Positions 22,546 to 30,454 of a stretch of 64,000 nt of DNA are shown here, piece by piece; positions within the stretch are counted from its first letter, which is position 1; each line of letters opens with the position of its first letter. The notes beneath the pieces were generated by a model that saw only the letters and a list, made by a program, of their open reading frames with translations, ran no database searches and was not told the origin of the DNA. The stretch spans positions 833,543,337 to 833,607,336 of the forward strand of contig CM062297.1 in assembly GCA_031216915.1 (NCBI GenBank). Direction: 5' to 3'. The stretch comes from Pictodentalium vernedei (taxonomy: Eukaryota > Mollusca > Scaphopoda > Dentaliida > Dentaliidae). The position numbers and the translations under genes are program-made.

Positions 22546-22833
22546 CTAAATTTTATAGTAAATTTCCTTTCTTATTATACCTACCACAATTGTTTACTAC
22601 AGGCTTGCACTACAGTGGAAGTCCCTAACTCGGATAAAATACTCTCTATTTTTGTCTTTCCCAAGCAAGTTGGGAAAGAAAAGTGGTGCAAAAGCACCAA
22701 TAAAAATAAGCCAAAACTGGGTCGAGTGCAACCGGCGCAGACCCAGTACGGGACGCTCTCTCCCAAGTACAACTCCACGACTTCCGTTGCCAGTGCGCAT
22801 ACCGTCTCTAAAGACTCATTCTTTTTGAATCCG
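22546..22833. repeat. Left inverted terminal repeat of DIRS-2
   Basis: Inverted partner of 28812-29080; both encode the same conceptual peptides in all frames across about 200 bp, showing near identity. The outer 40 bp (ctaaattttatagtaaat...) are end-specific. It contains a short hairpin, tcccaagcaagttggga. Confidence 0.9.
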
Positions 22834-22905
22834 TAAACGTTAGAGTTATGTGATCAGCGGGGAGGAAAGATTCTTTACCCGTAAAGAAGACGGGAGGGCC
22901 TCCAT

Positions 22906-22995
22906 GTAAACAATTGTGGTAGGTATAATAAGAAAGGAAATTTACTATAAAATTTAGATTTCTTATCAACCTACTCACAATTGTTTACTACAGGC
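22906..22995. repeat. Internal complementary region of DIRS-2
   Basis: Bases 22906-22957 are the reverse complement of the left extremity and 22958-22995 the reverse complement of the right extremity, fused. The join therefore records the circle junction (gataagaaat next to ctaaatttta on the complementary strand). Same geometry as in DIRS-1 and DIRS-3. Confidence 0.9.
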
Positions 22996-23213
22996 TGAAT
23001 AGACAAAAGGCTGGAGGGAATCGCATAACCAACCCCCACATAACCCTAGTGCACTGGAACCGTGAAGCAGAAGGAAGAGGTCCCGAGGCTTATCAACCAT
23101 AATGTCGCAATCATTGGTAAAGGACAATGAAAAGAGACATATGAGCCTGTGTGACACACAGACAGAAAAAAGGGGCAGTAACAGCACAAGGCTGAAACTG
23201 ACCTTCAAGAAGC

Positions 23214-24302
23214 CTAATGGCTATGGCAGACAACAGCCTGAGCAGAAGAAAGAGGACCCAAGGCAAAAAGGTCCTCCGACTGCTCCTGCAACTGGCGTAA
23301 ATAAAAGGTGGAGAAAGTAGAAGCATTTCTCCAGTAGGCTGCCTGCATAACATCCGACAACTTGACGGAGTTAGAATAAGCCCAAGAGGTAGACAGTGCC
23401 CGCACCTCGTGGGCAGAAATACGATTGGTAATACAATCGCCAGCTGCTAAACGACTATAAGCCGTACGAATAGCAAGACAAATCCATCGAGAAATGGATT
23501 GAGGAGAGATCTTCTGTCGACCCGGAATGAGAGACAGAAAAAACCGTTTTCTGCCCTTCCGTATGAAGCGTGTCCGATCAAGATAAATGCGAATAGCACG
23601 GACCGGACAGAGCAAAGGGCGAGTACCCTCAACAGAGGGAAGAGCCCTGATACAGATAGGAGGAGGAGTAGTATCTGGTAACTGATTATTAGCCAAAAAG
23701 GAGCAATCAGTGGTAAAAGTAACACTGTTGGGAGAACTCCTAAAAAAGGCCGGGTCAACCGAGAGGGCGTGAAGCTCACTAACCCGTCTGGCCGAAGCAA
23801 ATGCCATCAGAAAAGCCGTCTTGTATGTGAGAAATTGCATATCCACCTGGGATAAAGGTTCGAACGGCGCCCCCCCCCCAAGCAAAGCAGCACCCACGAA
23901 AGATTCCATCGTGGAGTAAGCTGCAAAGTCCGAGGCCTTTTCAAAGAAAAGTGCCGAACAAGCTTGGAGAGGTAAGGATTAGTGCCGATACGACGCTTCC
24001 CCACATAAGAAAAAGTCTCTGAAAGCATAGACCTGTAACCCTTGATGGTAACAGGCTGGAGACCCCGAGAATCAAACAGATAAACCAGAAACTCCGCAAT
24101 CTGTGAAATCGAAGGATTGGCATAATCAACAGAGTGATCAGCACACCATCGACAGAAGACCTTCCATTTAGCTGCATAAGCTAAACCAGTGGAGTGCCTC
24201 CTTGAAGAAGAAATGCACTCCACTGCTCGTCTCGAAAAACCTCTACGGAGGAGACAGGACCTGATAAAAGATATGCGTGAAGGCACAATGAAGTCGGGTC
24301 GA
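23214..24302 (-). pseudogene. DIRS-2 tyrosine recombinase, one frameshift in a C run
   Basis: N-terminal part (about 24302-23880): YAAKWKVFCRWCADHSVDYA and LQPVTIKGYRSML, homologous to DIRS-1. Catalytic part (23870-23214): SARRVSELHALS with the first Arg, HEVRALSTSWAY with His-x-x-Arg, and FSTFYL with the Tyr. The two parts lie in different frames, and the shift falls at the cgcccccccccaagc tract. Homopolymer length is easily misread, so the gene may be intact in the organism. The start is uncertain: no ATG is near the point where homology to DIRS-1 begins, and the gene overlaps the end of ORF2, so translation by frameshift or reinitiation is possible. Confidence 0.85.
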
Positions 24303-26211
24303 CGTGAAACCTCCTCGGGCGACCTTGACAAAGAAGGTCGCGACGTAGCGGGAGACGTGCCGGAACCGCCGCCATCAGCGAGCGGAGCTGATTGATCCAC
24401 ACCCGCTGAGGCGACAGGGGAGCGATCAGAATGATTCGACAACTGCAGGTTCGAATTTTGGCGAGAACCTGAGGAAGAATCGGAACCGGCGGGAAGGCGT
24501 AGCCGACTAGACCGTTCCAATCGAGTGACAGAGCGTCCACGGCAAAAGCCAGAGGATCTGGACACGGGGACACGAAAGTGTCCACCTGATGGTTCCAACG
24601 AGTCGCAAAGAGATCGATGTGGGGACGTCCCCAGAGATCGCAAAGCGACTGGAACACTGCCCTGTGAAGCATCCACTCGGTGGAAATAACCCTGCCCTGT
24701 CGGGACAGGGAGTCGGCTAGGACGTTCAGACGACCGGGAATGTGACGAACAACCACCCCGGCGTGAACCTCCTGAGCGAGCAGTAAAAGATCCCGAGCTA
24801 ACTCGTACATCGGAAGCGAGTGCGTGCCGCCCTGGTTCCGAATGTAAGCAACCACTGTCGAATTGTCGGATAGTAGAAGGACCTGGCGATTCGACAAGTG
24901 AGGGATCCACTGCCTGAAACTCAGAAGAAGAGCAAGAAGCTCCTTCTGGTTGATGTGTAGAGCTGCTTGATCCTGGTCCCACATCCCGTGTAGGGAAAGA
25001 CCGAGAGGATCCAACGTCGCACCCCATCCGAGATCGCTGGCATCTGCCGTCAGGACGCGATCGGACGGGGGTAAGTCCAGCGGGACACCCTGCGTAATCC
25101 ACTGAACATCTGTCCAGGGAAGAAGGTGAGGATACAGAGAGTCCGGAAACGGAAGCACCTGATCCAGAGAATCTACATTCGGTCTCCAACGACTGAGCAG
25201 AAAGTGTTGGAGAGGTCTGACACGCAGCCGACCTAGAGGAATGAGATCCGTCACCGAACCGCAGAGACCGATCAGCCGGAGAAAACTCCGAGCGGTCGCG
25301 GACCTGGACTGGGACAGAGTCAGAGCAAAAGCTGAGAGAATCACAGCCTTGGCCTGGGGAACAGCCACCAAATTGAATTTGGTTTGGAAAGACATCCCCA
25401 GATGACAAAACAACTGAGAAGGGACCAGGTCCGACTTCTCCTCGTTGACTCTGAATCCTAGCGACGTGAGCAAGCTCAACAGAGTGGCGACATCCGATTC
25501 CAGTAAGGCAGCATTGGAATGCCTCTGGAGGATATCGTCCAGATATGCCGAAGTAGTCACCCTGGACTGTGTGCGATGGAACGCTATCACATGCGACATC
25601 AGTCTGGTGAACGCCCAAGGAGCCAGGTTGAGGCCGAAAGGCATGGCCTTGAACTGGTAAACTCGCTCCAGAAAAGCGAACCTGAGATACTTCCGTGACG
25701 CCCGATGCATCGGAACGTGGAAGTAAGCGTCTCGCAGGTCGATGCTGGCGGCGAAATCTCCCTGGTGAATTGAATGGCGGACCGACCTGAAAGTCTCCAT
25801 GCTGAACTTGGGAGCAATGATAGACTGGTTCAGGATGCTCAGATCGATAACCGGTCGGAGTCGGCCGTCCTTCTTCGGCACCAAGAACAGGCGGGAATAG
25901 AAACCCACTGACTGAACGTTCTTGACGACCTCGATCGCCCCCTTTGCCAGGAGATTGGCAATCTCCGTGGACAAAAGTTCCCGACGTAAAACGTCTGAAG
26001 GAACTGTGGTTGGAAGAGGCACCCTTGACAGAGTGGGGTGCCGTCGGAAGGATATGCGCAGCCCGGACCGAACAACATCTAACACCCATGGATCGGATGT
26101 GATGGTGGTCCAATGGTCTGCAAACTCTGCTATCCTTCCTCCAACCTGGGACGAGTCGAGGTGAGGACCTTCATTTCGAGCCCCGACGAGGCCCGCGAGA
26201 GGAGAAACCAC
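24181..26211 (-). CDS. DIRS-2 ORF2: reverse transcriptase-RNase H polyprotein
   Basis: An uninterrupted 676-residue frame from ATG 26211. RT: ASIDLRDAYFHVPMH (about residue 155), FGLNLAPWAFTRLMS and the catalytic SAYLDDILQRHSN (about 220). RNase H: LTADASDLGWGATL (about 385) and LLSDNSTVVAYIRNQGG (about 450). It then has the domain found after RNase H in DIRS elements (HIPGRLNVLADSLSR, then IDLFATRWN...DALSLDWNGLVGYAFPP), ending at 24181. The protein copies the element RNA into cDNA, probably in a cytoplasmic or nuclear particle with ORF1. It starts 41 nt before ORF1 ends, exactly as in DIRS-1. It is the best template for judging the mutations in DIRS-1. Confidence 0.95.
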   Translation of the reverse strand: MVSPLAGLVGARNEGPHLDSSQVGGRIAEFADHWTTITSDPWVLDVVRSGLRISFRRHPTLSRVPLPTTVPSDVLRRELLSTEIANLLAKGAIEVVKNVQSVGFYSRLFLVPKKDGRLRPVIDLSILNQSIIAPKFSMETFRSVRHSIHQGDFAASIDLRDAYFHVPMHRASRKYLRFAFLERVYQFKAMPFGLNLAPWAFTRLMSHVIAFHRTQSRVTTSAYLDDILQRHSNAALLESDVATLLSLLTSLGFRVNEEKSDLVPSQLFCHLGMSFQTKFNLVAVPQAKAVILSAFALTLSQSRSATARSFLRLIGLCGSVTDLIPLGRLRVRPLQHFLLSRWRPNVDSLDQVLPFPDSLYPHLLPWTDVQWITQGVPLDLPPSDRVLTADASDLGWGATLDPLGLSLHGMWDQDQAALHINQKELLALLLSFRQWIPHLSNRQVLLLSDNSTVVAYIRNQGGTHSLPMYELARDLLLLAQEVHAGVVVRHIPGRLNVLADSLSRQGRVISTEWMLHRAVFQSLCDLWGRPHIDLFATRWNHQVDTFVSPCPDPLAFAVDALSLDWNGLVGYAFPPVPILPQVLAKIRTCSCRIILIAPLSPQRVWINQLRSLMAAVPARLPLRRDLLCQGRPRRFHVDPTSLCLHAYLLSGPVSSVEVFRDEQWSAFLLQGGTPLV

Positions 26212-28375
26212 CTCCTCTGCTAAATGAAGAATCCTGAGACTTCCCTCGATTCTGCCGACCCCTACCTTTACCCCGTGAGTAAGAAGCAGAGGAGGCGGCA
26301 GAAGGACCAGCCTTTTGCTTCACAGAGGAAGCAGAAGGGTACTTGTTAGGCTTGGAACGGCCCTTGCCTCCCCGAGAAGGCTGATCAAGCTGACGAAACA
26401 GCAGCTGATCTTTGGAATGACGTAGGACGTCATCCCGGACCGTCGACACGGAACCATGGAAAAGTTGCGGACCTGCCAAAGAAGCAGATCGAAGAGTAGC
26501 ACGCTGCTCCTCGGGAAGGGATCGTCCTGTGTCCAGCACAGCGTCCCTTCGAACTAATTCCAAATTGGCCGTGTTACAGGCATGCGTGTGAGTAAGGTGC
26601 ATAAGCGCCTTGGACAGCACACGCAAAGGAGCCTGTACCTCGTCAAACTTATCTGGAGGCAGATAAGCAGCCAAAGCTGAGACGACGTGATCTGAGAGAG
26701 AAAGCATGCCAAGCATCTCTCTAGATAAGCCCAACGTGGACTCCAGAGTCGTCATTGGAATGACGGCAGACTTGGGCTTGGAAAGCCCGAGGGAAGTGGA
26801 GTCCTGATCCAGAACCGTCAAAGTCTGGCAGACTGACGGATTGGCGGAATCGTAGGAACGATAACGCACAGGAGGCAAAAAGGTGTCAACCCTGGTGAAG
26901 AACGAAGTCTTCAAAGCCTTGGAATTCAGCTTGGCATCCAATGCTGAAAAAGCTTCAACCACCTGTACCGACTGGCACGGTCGAAGGCGCCCAGAAGCAG
27001 GTTGCTCCATAGGCTGTTGGCGCGCGACCGAAGATCGCGGCCAGGCTGACACTGTCGGCTGGTTAGCAGGTTTGAGCTCAGGCAGAAACCCAAACACAAA
27101 GTCAAGAGCCGCCCCCAAGTCCGAAGACTGCTGGCCCTCGACCTCAAGCATGTCGGACTCCTCCCCAGAGTCGGAAGACACATAGCCCATCGTGGGCAAA
27201 CCAGCCGACGCCTCCCATGGTGTCGGGACACCAGAGGAATCGGAAACCGGCCTGTTTCCAATCCCGGGAGGCGGCGCCATAGGAGGCGCCTGGAAACCAC
27301 CCATAGCCTCGCTGGAAGCAACAGGAAGGCTCTTTGAGAGAACCTGAGTGAGTAAGGAGAGGGCCTCCCTAAGCTCACTGCCTGTACCGACCGGTTCGAC
27401 AGGGGAGCGAACCGGCAAAGTGGCTTCACCTCTGACCCTCTTAACCAGCGAAGGGTCACGATCCTCCAAAACACCCGACGCGGGACGACGGGCGGCAGCC
27501 GAAACATCTGAAGGCAGACGTGTATAGGGGTACGATGCACCCCGAGGATCAATATTGCGAGAACTCATGAGAGTCACCGCGGACCTCTGCGGGGCAGAAG
27601 GTCCAGGCTGCACAAAAGGCGTTGGTCCCCCAAAACTGGCCGTGTGACCAGAGTGAGCGGACGGAAACGCCCCGGAGTTCATAGTGTTTCCACTATGAAC
27701 ATCCGAATCCAAAGACACAACTGTGGTACTCGACGGCGACGAGACCACAGCGATGGGCTCGGCCGGCAGCCCCTTCCGACTTCGCCGAGTTGAAGTCAGG
27801 GAAGGCTGGGGCCGATATCCCACGTCTACAGTATCGGACAGTTCTGCAGTCCCCTGCAGCGAAAAGCCGAGGCCGGCTGAAACAGACAACGAAGCAGACG
27901 GACCAGCAGCAGTAGTAGATACGTCGAGAGTCGTTGAGGCTGGTGAAATAATGGAGAGAGCACACCGGCTCGGCTCCGAAGGAGGAGTCACAACCCTAGT
28001 GACAGCCTCAGATGTCGACTGGAGGGGGACCGTAGTCCCGGAACCAGGCATCTCTACACCAGAACACTCAACGGCTCCCGCAGTATCCACCACAGGAAAA
28101 GACTGCACATCCCCCACGGAGGAGGAATAACTCTCACCAGACAGAGTCGGTTCGGGAGGCCCCGAACGACCACGTTCTCCTTTCCCGCGGGAGCGGGAGG
28201 CACGGCCACGAGAACGAACGACACGATTTACAGACGCCCAAAAGGTGGAAGACCATGTTCCACAGACACCACACGGCCGCTCGGCCGAACACCCATTACA
28301 GGAGGAACACGACGAATGTACATCGTCCACATGCTTAGGCAGCAGACACTGCCCACAAGGAATTGTCCTAGGCAT
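26171..28375 (-). CDS. DIRS-2 ORF1: gag-like protein with N-terminal Cys/His module
   Basis: 734 residues from ATG 28375 (MPRTIPCGQC); the frame is open further upstream, but this ATG begins the region homologous to DIRS-1. Residues 7-38 hold Cys7, Cys10, His20, Cys23, Cys26, Cys29, Cys35 and Cys38, the same spacing as in DIRS-1. A Ser/Thr/Pro-rich linker of some 380 residues follows. Next is a helical domain with TANLELVRRDAVL and LRSASLAGPQLFHG shared with DIRS-1, then a basic Gly/Arg/Ser tail. It is likely the structural protein that packages RNA (inference from position, basic tail and zinc-binding candidates). No similarity to classical CCHC knuckles or to retroviral capsid motifs was visible. 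Confidence 0.85.
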   Translation of the reverse strand: MPRTIPCGQCLLPKHVDDVHSSCSSCNGCSAERPCGVCGTWSSTFWASVNRVVRSRGRASRSRGKGERGRSGPPEPTLSGESYSSSVGDVQSFPVVDTAGAVECSGVEMPGSGTTVPLQSTSEAVTRVVTPPSEPSRCALSIISPASTTLDVSTTAAGPSASLSVSAGLGFSLQGTAELSDTVDVGYRPQPSLTSTRRSRKGLPAEPIAVVSSPSSTTVVSLDSDVHSGNTMNSGAFPSAHSGHTASFGGPTPFVQPGPSAPQRSAVTLMSSRNIDPRGASYPYTRLPSDVSAAARRPASGVLEDRDPSLVKRVRGEATLPVRSPVEPVGTGSELREALSLLTQVLSKSLPVASSEAMGGFQAPPMAPPPGIGNRPVSDSSGVPTPWEASAGLPTMGYVSSDSGEESDMLEVEGQQSSDLGAALDFVFGFLPELKPANQPTVSAWPRSSVARQQPMEQPASGRLRPCQSVQVVEAFSALDAKLNSKALKTSFFTRVDTFLPPVRYRSYDSANPSVCQTLTVLDQDSTSLGLSKPKSAVIPMTTLESTLGLSREMLGMLSLSDHVVSALAAYLPPDKFDEVQAPLRVLSKALMHLTHTHACNTANLELVRRDAVLDTGRSLPEEQRATLRSASLAGPQLFHGSVSTVRDDVLRHSKDQLLFRQLDQPSRGGKGRSKPNKYPSASSVKQKAGPSAASSASYSRGKGRGRQNRGKSQDSSFSRGGGFSSRGPRRGSK

Positions 28376-28811
28376 GAAAGAGGTGAGAGGAGCAGAGAAG
28401 GTGAGATCAGAAAACAGAACACCCCCAAAGAGAGAAAGGTGACAGAAACAAAGACCCCAGACGGCCGACCGGGAACCACCCAACAGGAAGACTACTCTCA
28501 ACAGAAAGAAGAAACACTGTAGGAGTGGTACCCCGCTGACACCTAACTCTAACACAATTAAAAAATTTTGCAAAAAAAGCATTAACAATAATTGTGAAAT
28601 AATCTAAGTCCGAACCGCGTGGCCCGCGAAATTCGCGCGCGACTCGAGAGAGAGCAAATAAATATACATGATGGACATATAATAGAAAAAAGAGAATATA
28701 AAACACTGTTCCTGAGAAGACAAAGGATACACTGCGGTATAATGAATCAGGAAACATCAAACATCGAGTTGGTGGAACACTGATAAGCGTGCAAAAACAT
28801 CTCGACACGAA
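28376..28811. other. Leader of DIRS-2
   Basis: Non-coding stretch between the right terminal repeat and the ORF1 ATG. The ORF1 frame remains open to 28588, but no conserved residues are seen there. Confidence 0.6.
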
Positions 28812-29080
28812 GCGGATTTTAAAAAGAATGGGTCTTTAGAGACGGTATGCGCACTGGCAACGGAAGTCGTGGAGTTGTACTTGGGAGAGAGCGTCCCGTA
28901 CTGGGTCTGCGCCGGTTGCACTCGACCCAGTTTTGGCTTATTTTTATTGGTGCTTTTGCACCACTTTTCTTTCCCAACTTGCTTGGGAAAGACAAAAATA
29001 GAGAGTATTTTATCCGAGTTAGGGACTTCCACTGTAGTGCAAGCCTGTAGTAAACAATTGTGAGTAGGTTGATAAGAAAT
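28812..29080. repeat. Right inverted terminal repeat of DIRS-2
   Basis: Partner of 22546-22833. The last bases, gataagaaat, meet gypsy gag-protease sequence aacttagtg at 29081. Confidence 0.9.
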
Positions 29081-30102
29081 AACTTAGTGTGCGTGCAGTC
29101 CAACTTTGGTTTATGTAAAACAGTTGCGAATGTCTTTTCATCCACTATATTTACCATTGCACCTGTGTCGACAATCATTTCAATTGGAGTGCGTCCTATG
29201 TAAAGTGAAACTTTCGGTTGATGTTTTTTGCTGTTAACACTGAATAAATATTCGTCTTCTGTACTGGAGTCATTCTCCACAGTAAATACTTTGTTCTTAA
29301 TTTTATGTTTAGCCGGACATGGACCATTAGTGTGAGGAAATGGACCATTACAGTGCCAACATGTTCTGTTTTTATTCCTCTGGAATGTATGTTTATTTTT
29401 AAATGAGCGTGTTTCAGTCTGTTTAGCTTTAGGTGGTTTGCATGGATTTTCATGTGGAAATTGCTTGTCACAACAGAAACATTTTTTACTTGGCTTTTTC
29501 TTTACAACCAGAGTAAACTTATTTCTCCTGATAAATTTTACAGTCTGTTCTGCAGCATTTTCAATTTTTATGGCTTGTGTTTCGCTGATTTCTAGAGAAC
29601 AAGCTAACTTTAGTAATCCATTCAAATCTAATGTGTCATCTCTCAATGCTCTTCGACATAGTCGCGATGAATTACAAGACTGTAAGATCTGTGACTTAAT
29701 CTCTTTGTCAGTATTTGAGAATTCACATGTCTCTGATAGTTTTCTCAGTCGAGTATGATAAGTATCAATTTGCTCCCCGAGATCTTGTTTTGCTTGACGA
29801 AATCTGTAAATTTCAAACTCTGTGTTCTTCTTAGGCATAAAATAATTGTCTAATGCAGATGTAGCTTCCACATATACATCACTCTCTTCTTCTTGTGAAG
29901 ATGCAGTGAAGAACGTACTGAAAATTTCATATACATCTTCACCAGCATAATGTAGCATAAGAGCTTTTTTTCTTTCACTGTTAGTAATAACATTCATGGC
30001 AATAAGTAAATTATTTAAACGACTCTTCCACTTTTTCCATCGTGTCGCTGTACAACCATCAGCGTGTACATTAAAAGCAGGAAAGTCCAGTAATGCAGAC
30101 AT
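29081..30102 (-). pseudogene. Gypsy gag and protease N-terminal part, cut by DIRS-2
   Basis: Open from ATG 30102 for about 340 residues, until it runs into DIRS-2. The N-terminal 190 residues are helical and gag-like (RFRQAKQDLGEQIDTYHTRL). Two zinc knuckles follow: Cys208-x2-Cys-x5-His-x3-Cys and Cys248-x2-Cys-x5-His-x4-Cys, slightly longer than the usual spacing. Residues 298-320 (SLYIGRTPIEMIVDTGAMVN) hold the aspartic protease DTGA site. Gag and protease share one frame, so they would be made as one polyprotein. The gene is intact except for the insertion. Confidence 0.92.
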
Positions 30103-30261
30103 GGCTATAGTTCACGAGCTTATCCCTTCTCACTTTTGTTTTATCGAGCGTGGATTTGTTGGTGACCTATTTTCCAACCAACTTTTACGAACATTCATAC
30201 ACTGAGCACGATTGCTTAAAACAGTTCTCACGAGTATACAGTTCACTAAATATTATCTATT

Positions 30262-30280
30262 TTTCATCGTCGTCGCCATT
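30262..30280 (-). promoter_or_regulatory. Candidate primer-binding site of the gypsy element
   Basis: Immediately downstream of the 5' LTR on the coding strand the sequence reads aatggcgacgacgatgaa. It holds TGG, the complement of a tRNA CCA end, at the expected 2-3 nt distance. The tRNA species cannot be named from sequence alone. Confidence 0.5.
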
Positions 30281-30449
30281 TGTGATGTTTGATGGCATAA
30301 ATTGTGATTTTATATCACTTGGGTGAAGAGAAAACCTAGCAACATTTGCTCGCCATTTATAATTTATTCACAGATGAATTCTGGGAATTTTACATGAATA
30401 GTGTATCTACGAACACTCAAATTGCGTTCCTCGCAACTCGGACATTACA
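30281..30449 (-). repeat. 5' LTR of the gypsy-type element
   Basis: 169 bp, same ends as the LTR at 19173-19341. The target duplication aatag follows at 30450-30454. Confidence 0.92.
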
Positions 30450-30454
30450 AATAG

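Larger units (their letters stand above)
22546..29080 (-). mobile_element. DIRS-2: nearly intact DIRS-like retrotransposon inside the gypsy element
   Basis: It is 6.5 kb on the minus strand: right inverted repeat (28812-29080), ORF1 (26171-28375), ORF2 (24181-26211), tyrosine recombinase (23214-24302), ICR (22906-22995) and left inverted repeat (22546-22833). The terminal repeats are virtually identical. Insertion caused no target duplication: removing the element leaves the gypsy reading frame continuous, apart from a two-base (at) ambiguity at the join. The sole coding defect I can see is a frameshift in a run of nine Cs (about 23871-23879) inside the recombinase gene. The element is GC-richer than its surroundings in ORF1 and ORF2. 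Confidence 0.95.
19173..30449 (-). mobile_element. Ty3/gypsy-type LTR retrotransposon, split by DIRS-2
   Basis: The two LTRs are 169 bp, start TGTGATG, end CATTACA and are flanked by the 5-bp duplication aatag (19168-19172 and 30450-30454). The genes are on the minus strand in the order gag-protease (30102 down), then RT, RNase H and integrase (to 19644), which is Ty3/gypsy order. A 6.5 kb DIRS-like element interrupts it at 22545/29081. Without that insert the retrotransposon is about 4.7 kb. The pol part carries several frameshifts and one stop, so it is not autonomous. Integrase and RNase H wording is closest to Mag/K02A2.6-type elements (moderate confidence). Confidence 0.95.

Noticed and set aside
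23807-26113. A 768-codon minus-strand open frame over the RT region of DIRS-2
   Set aside because: Its N-terminal two thirds overlap ORF2, where the RT motifs lie in the other frame. Its composition (Ser/Arg/Gly-rich) is what a GC-rich gene gives in a shifted frame. Only its C-terminal part is real: the recombinase.
27693-28522. Plus-strand frames of 65-135 codons inside DIRS-2
   Set aside because: They are antisense shadows of the Ser-rich ORF1.
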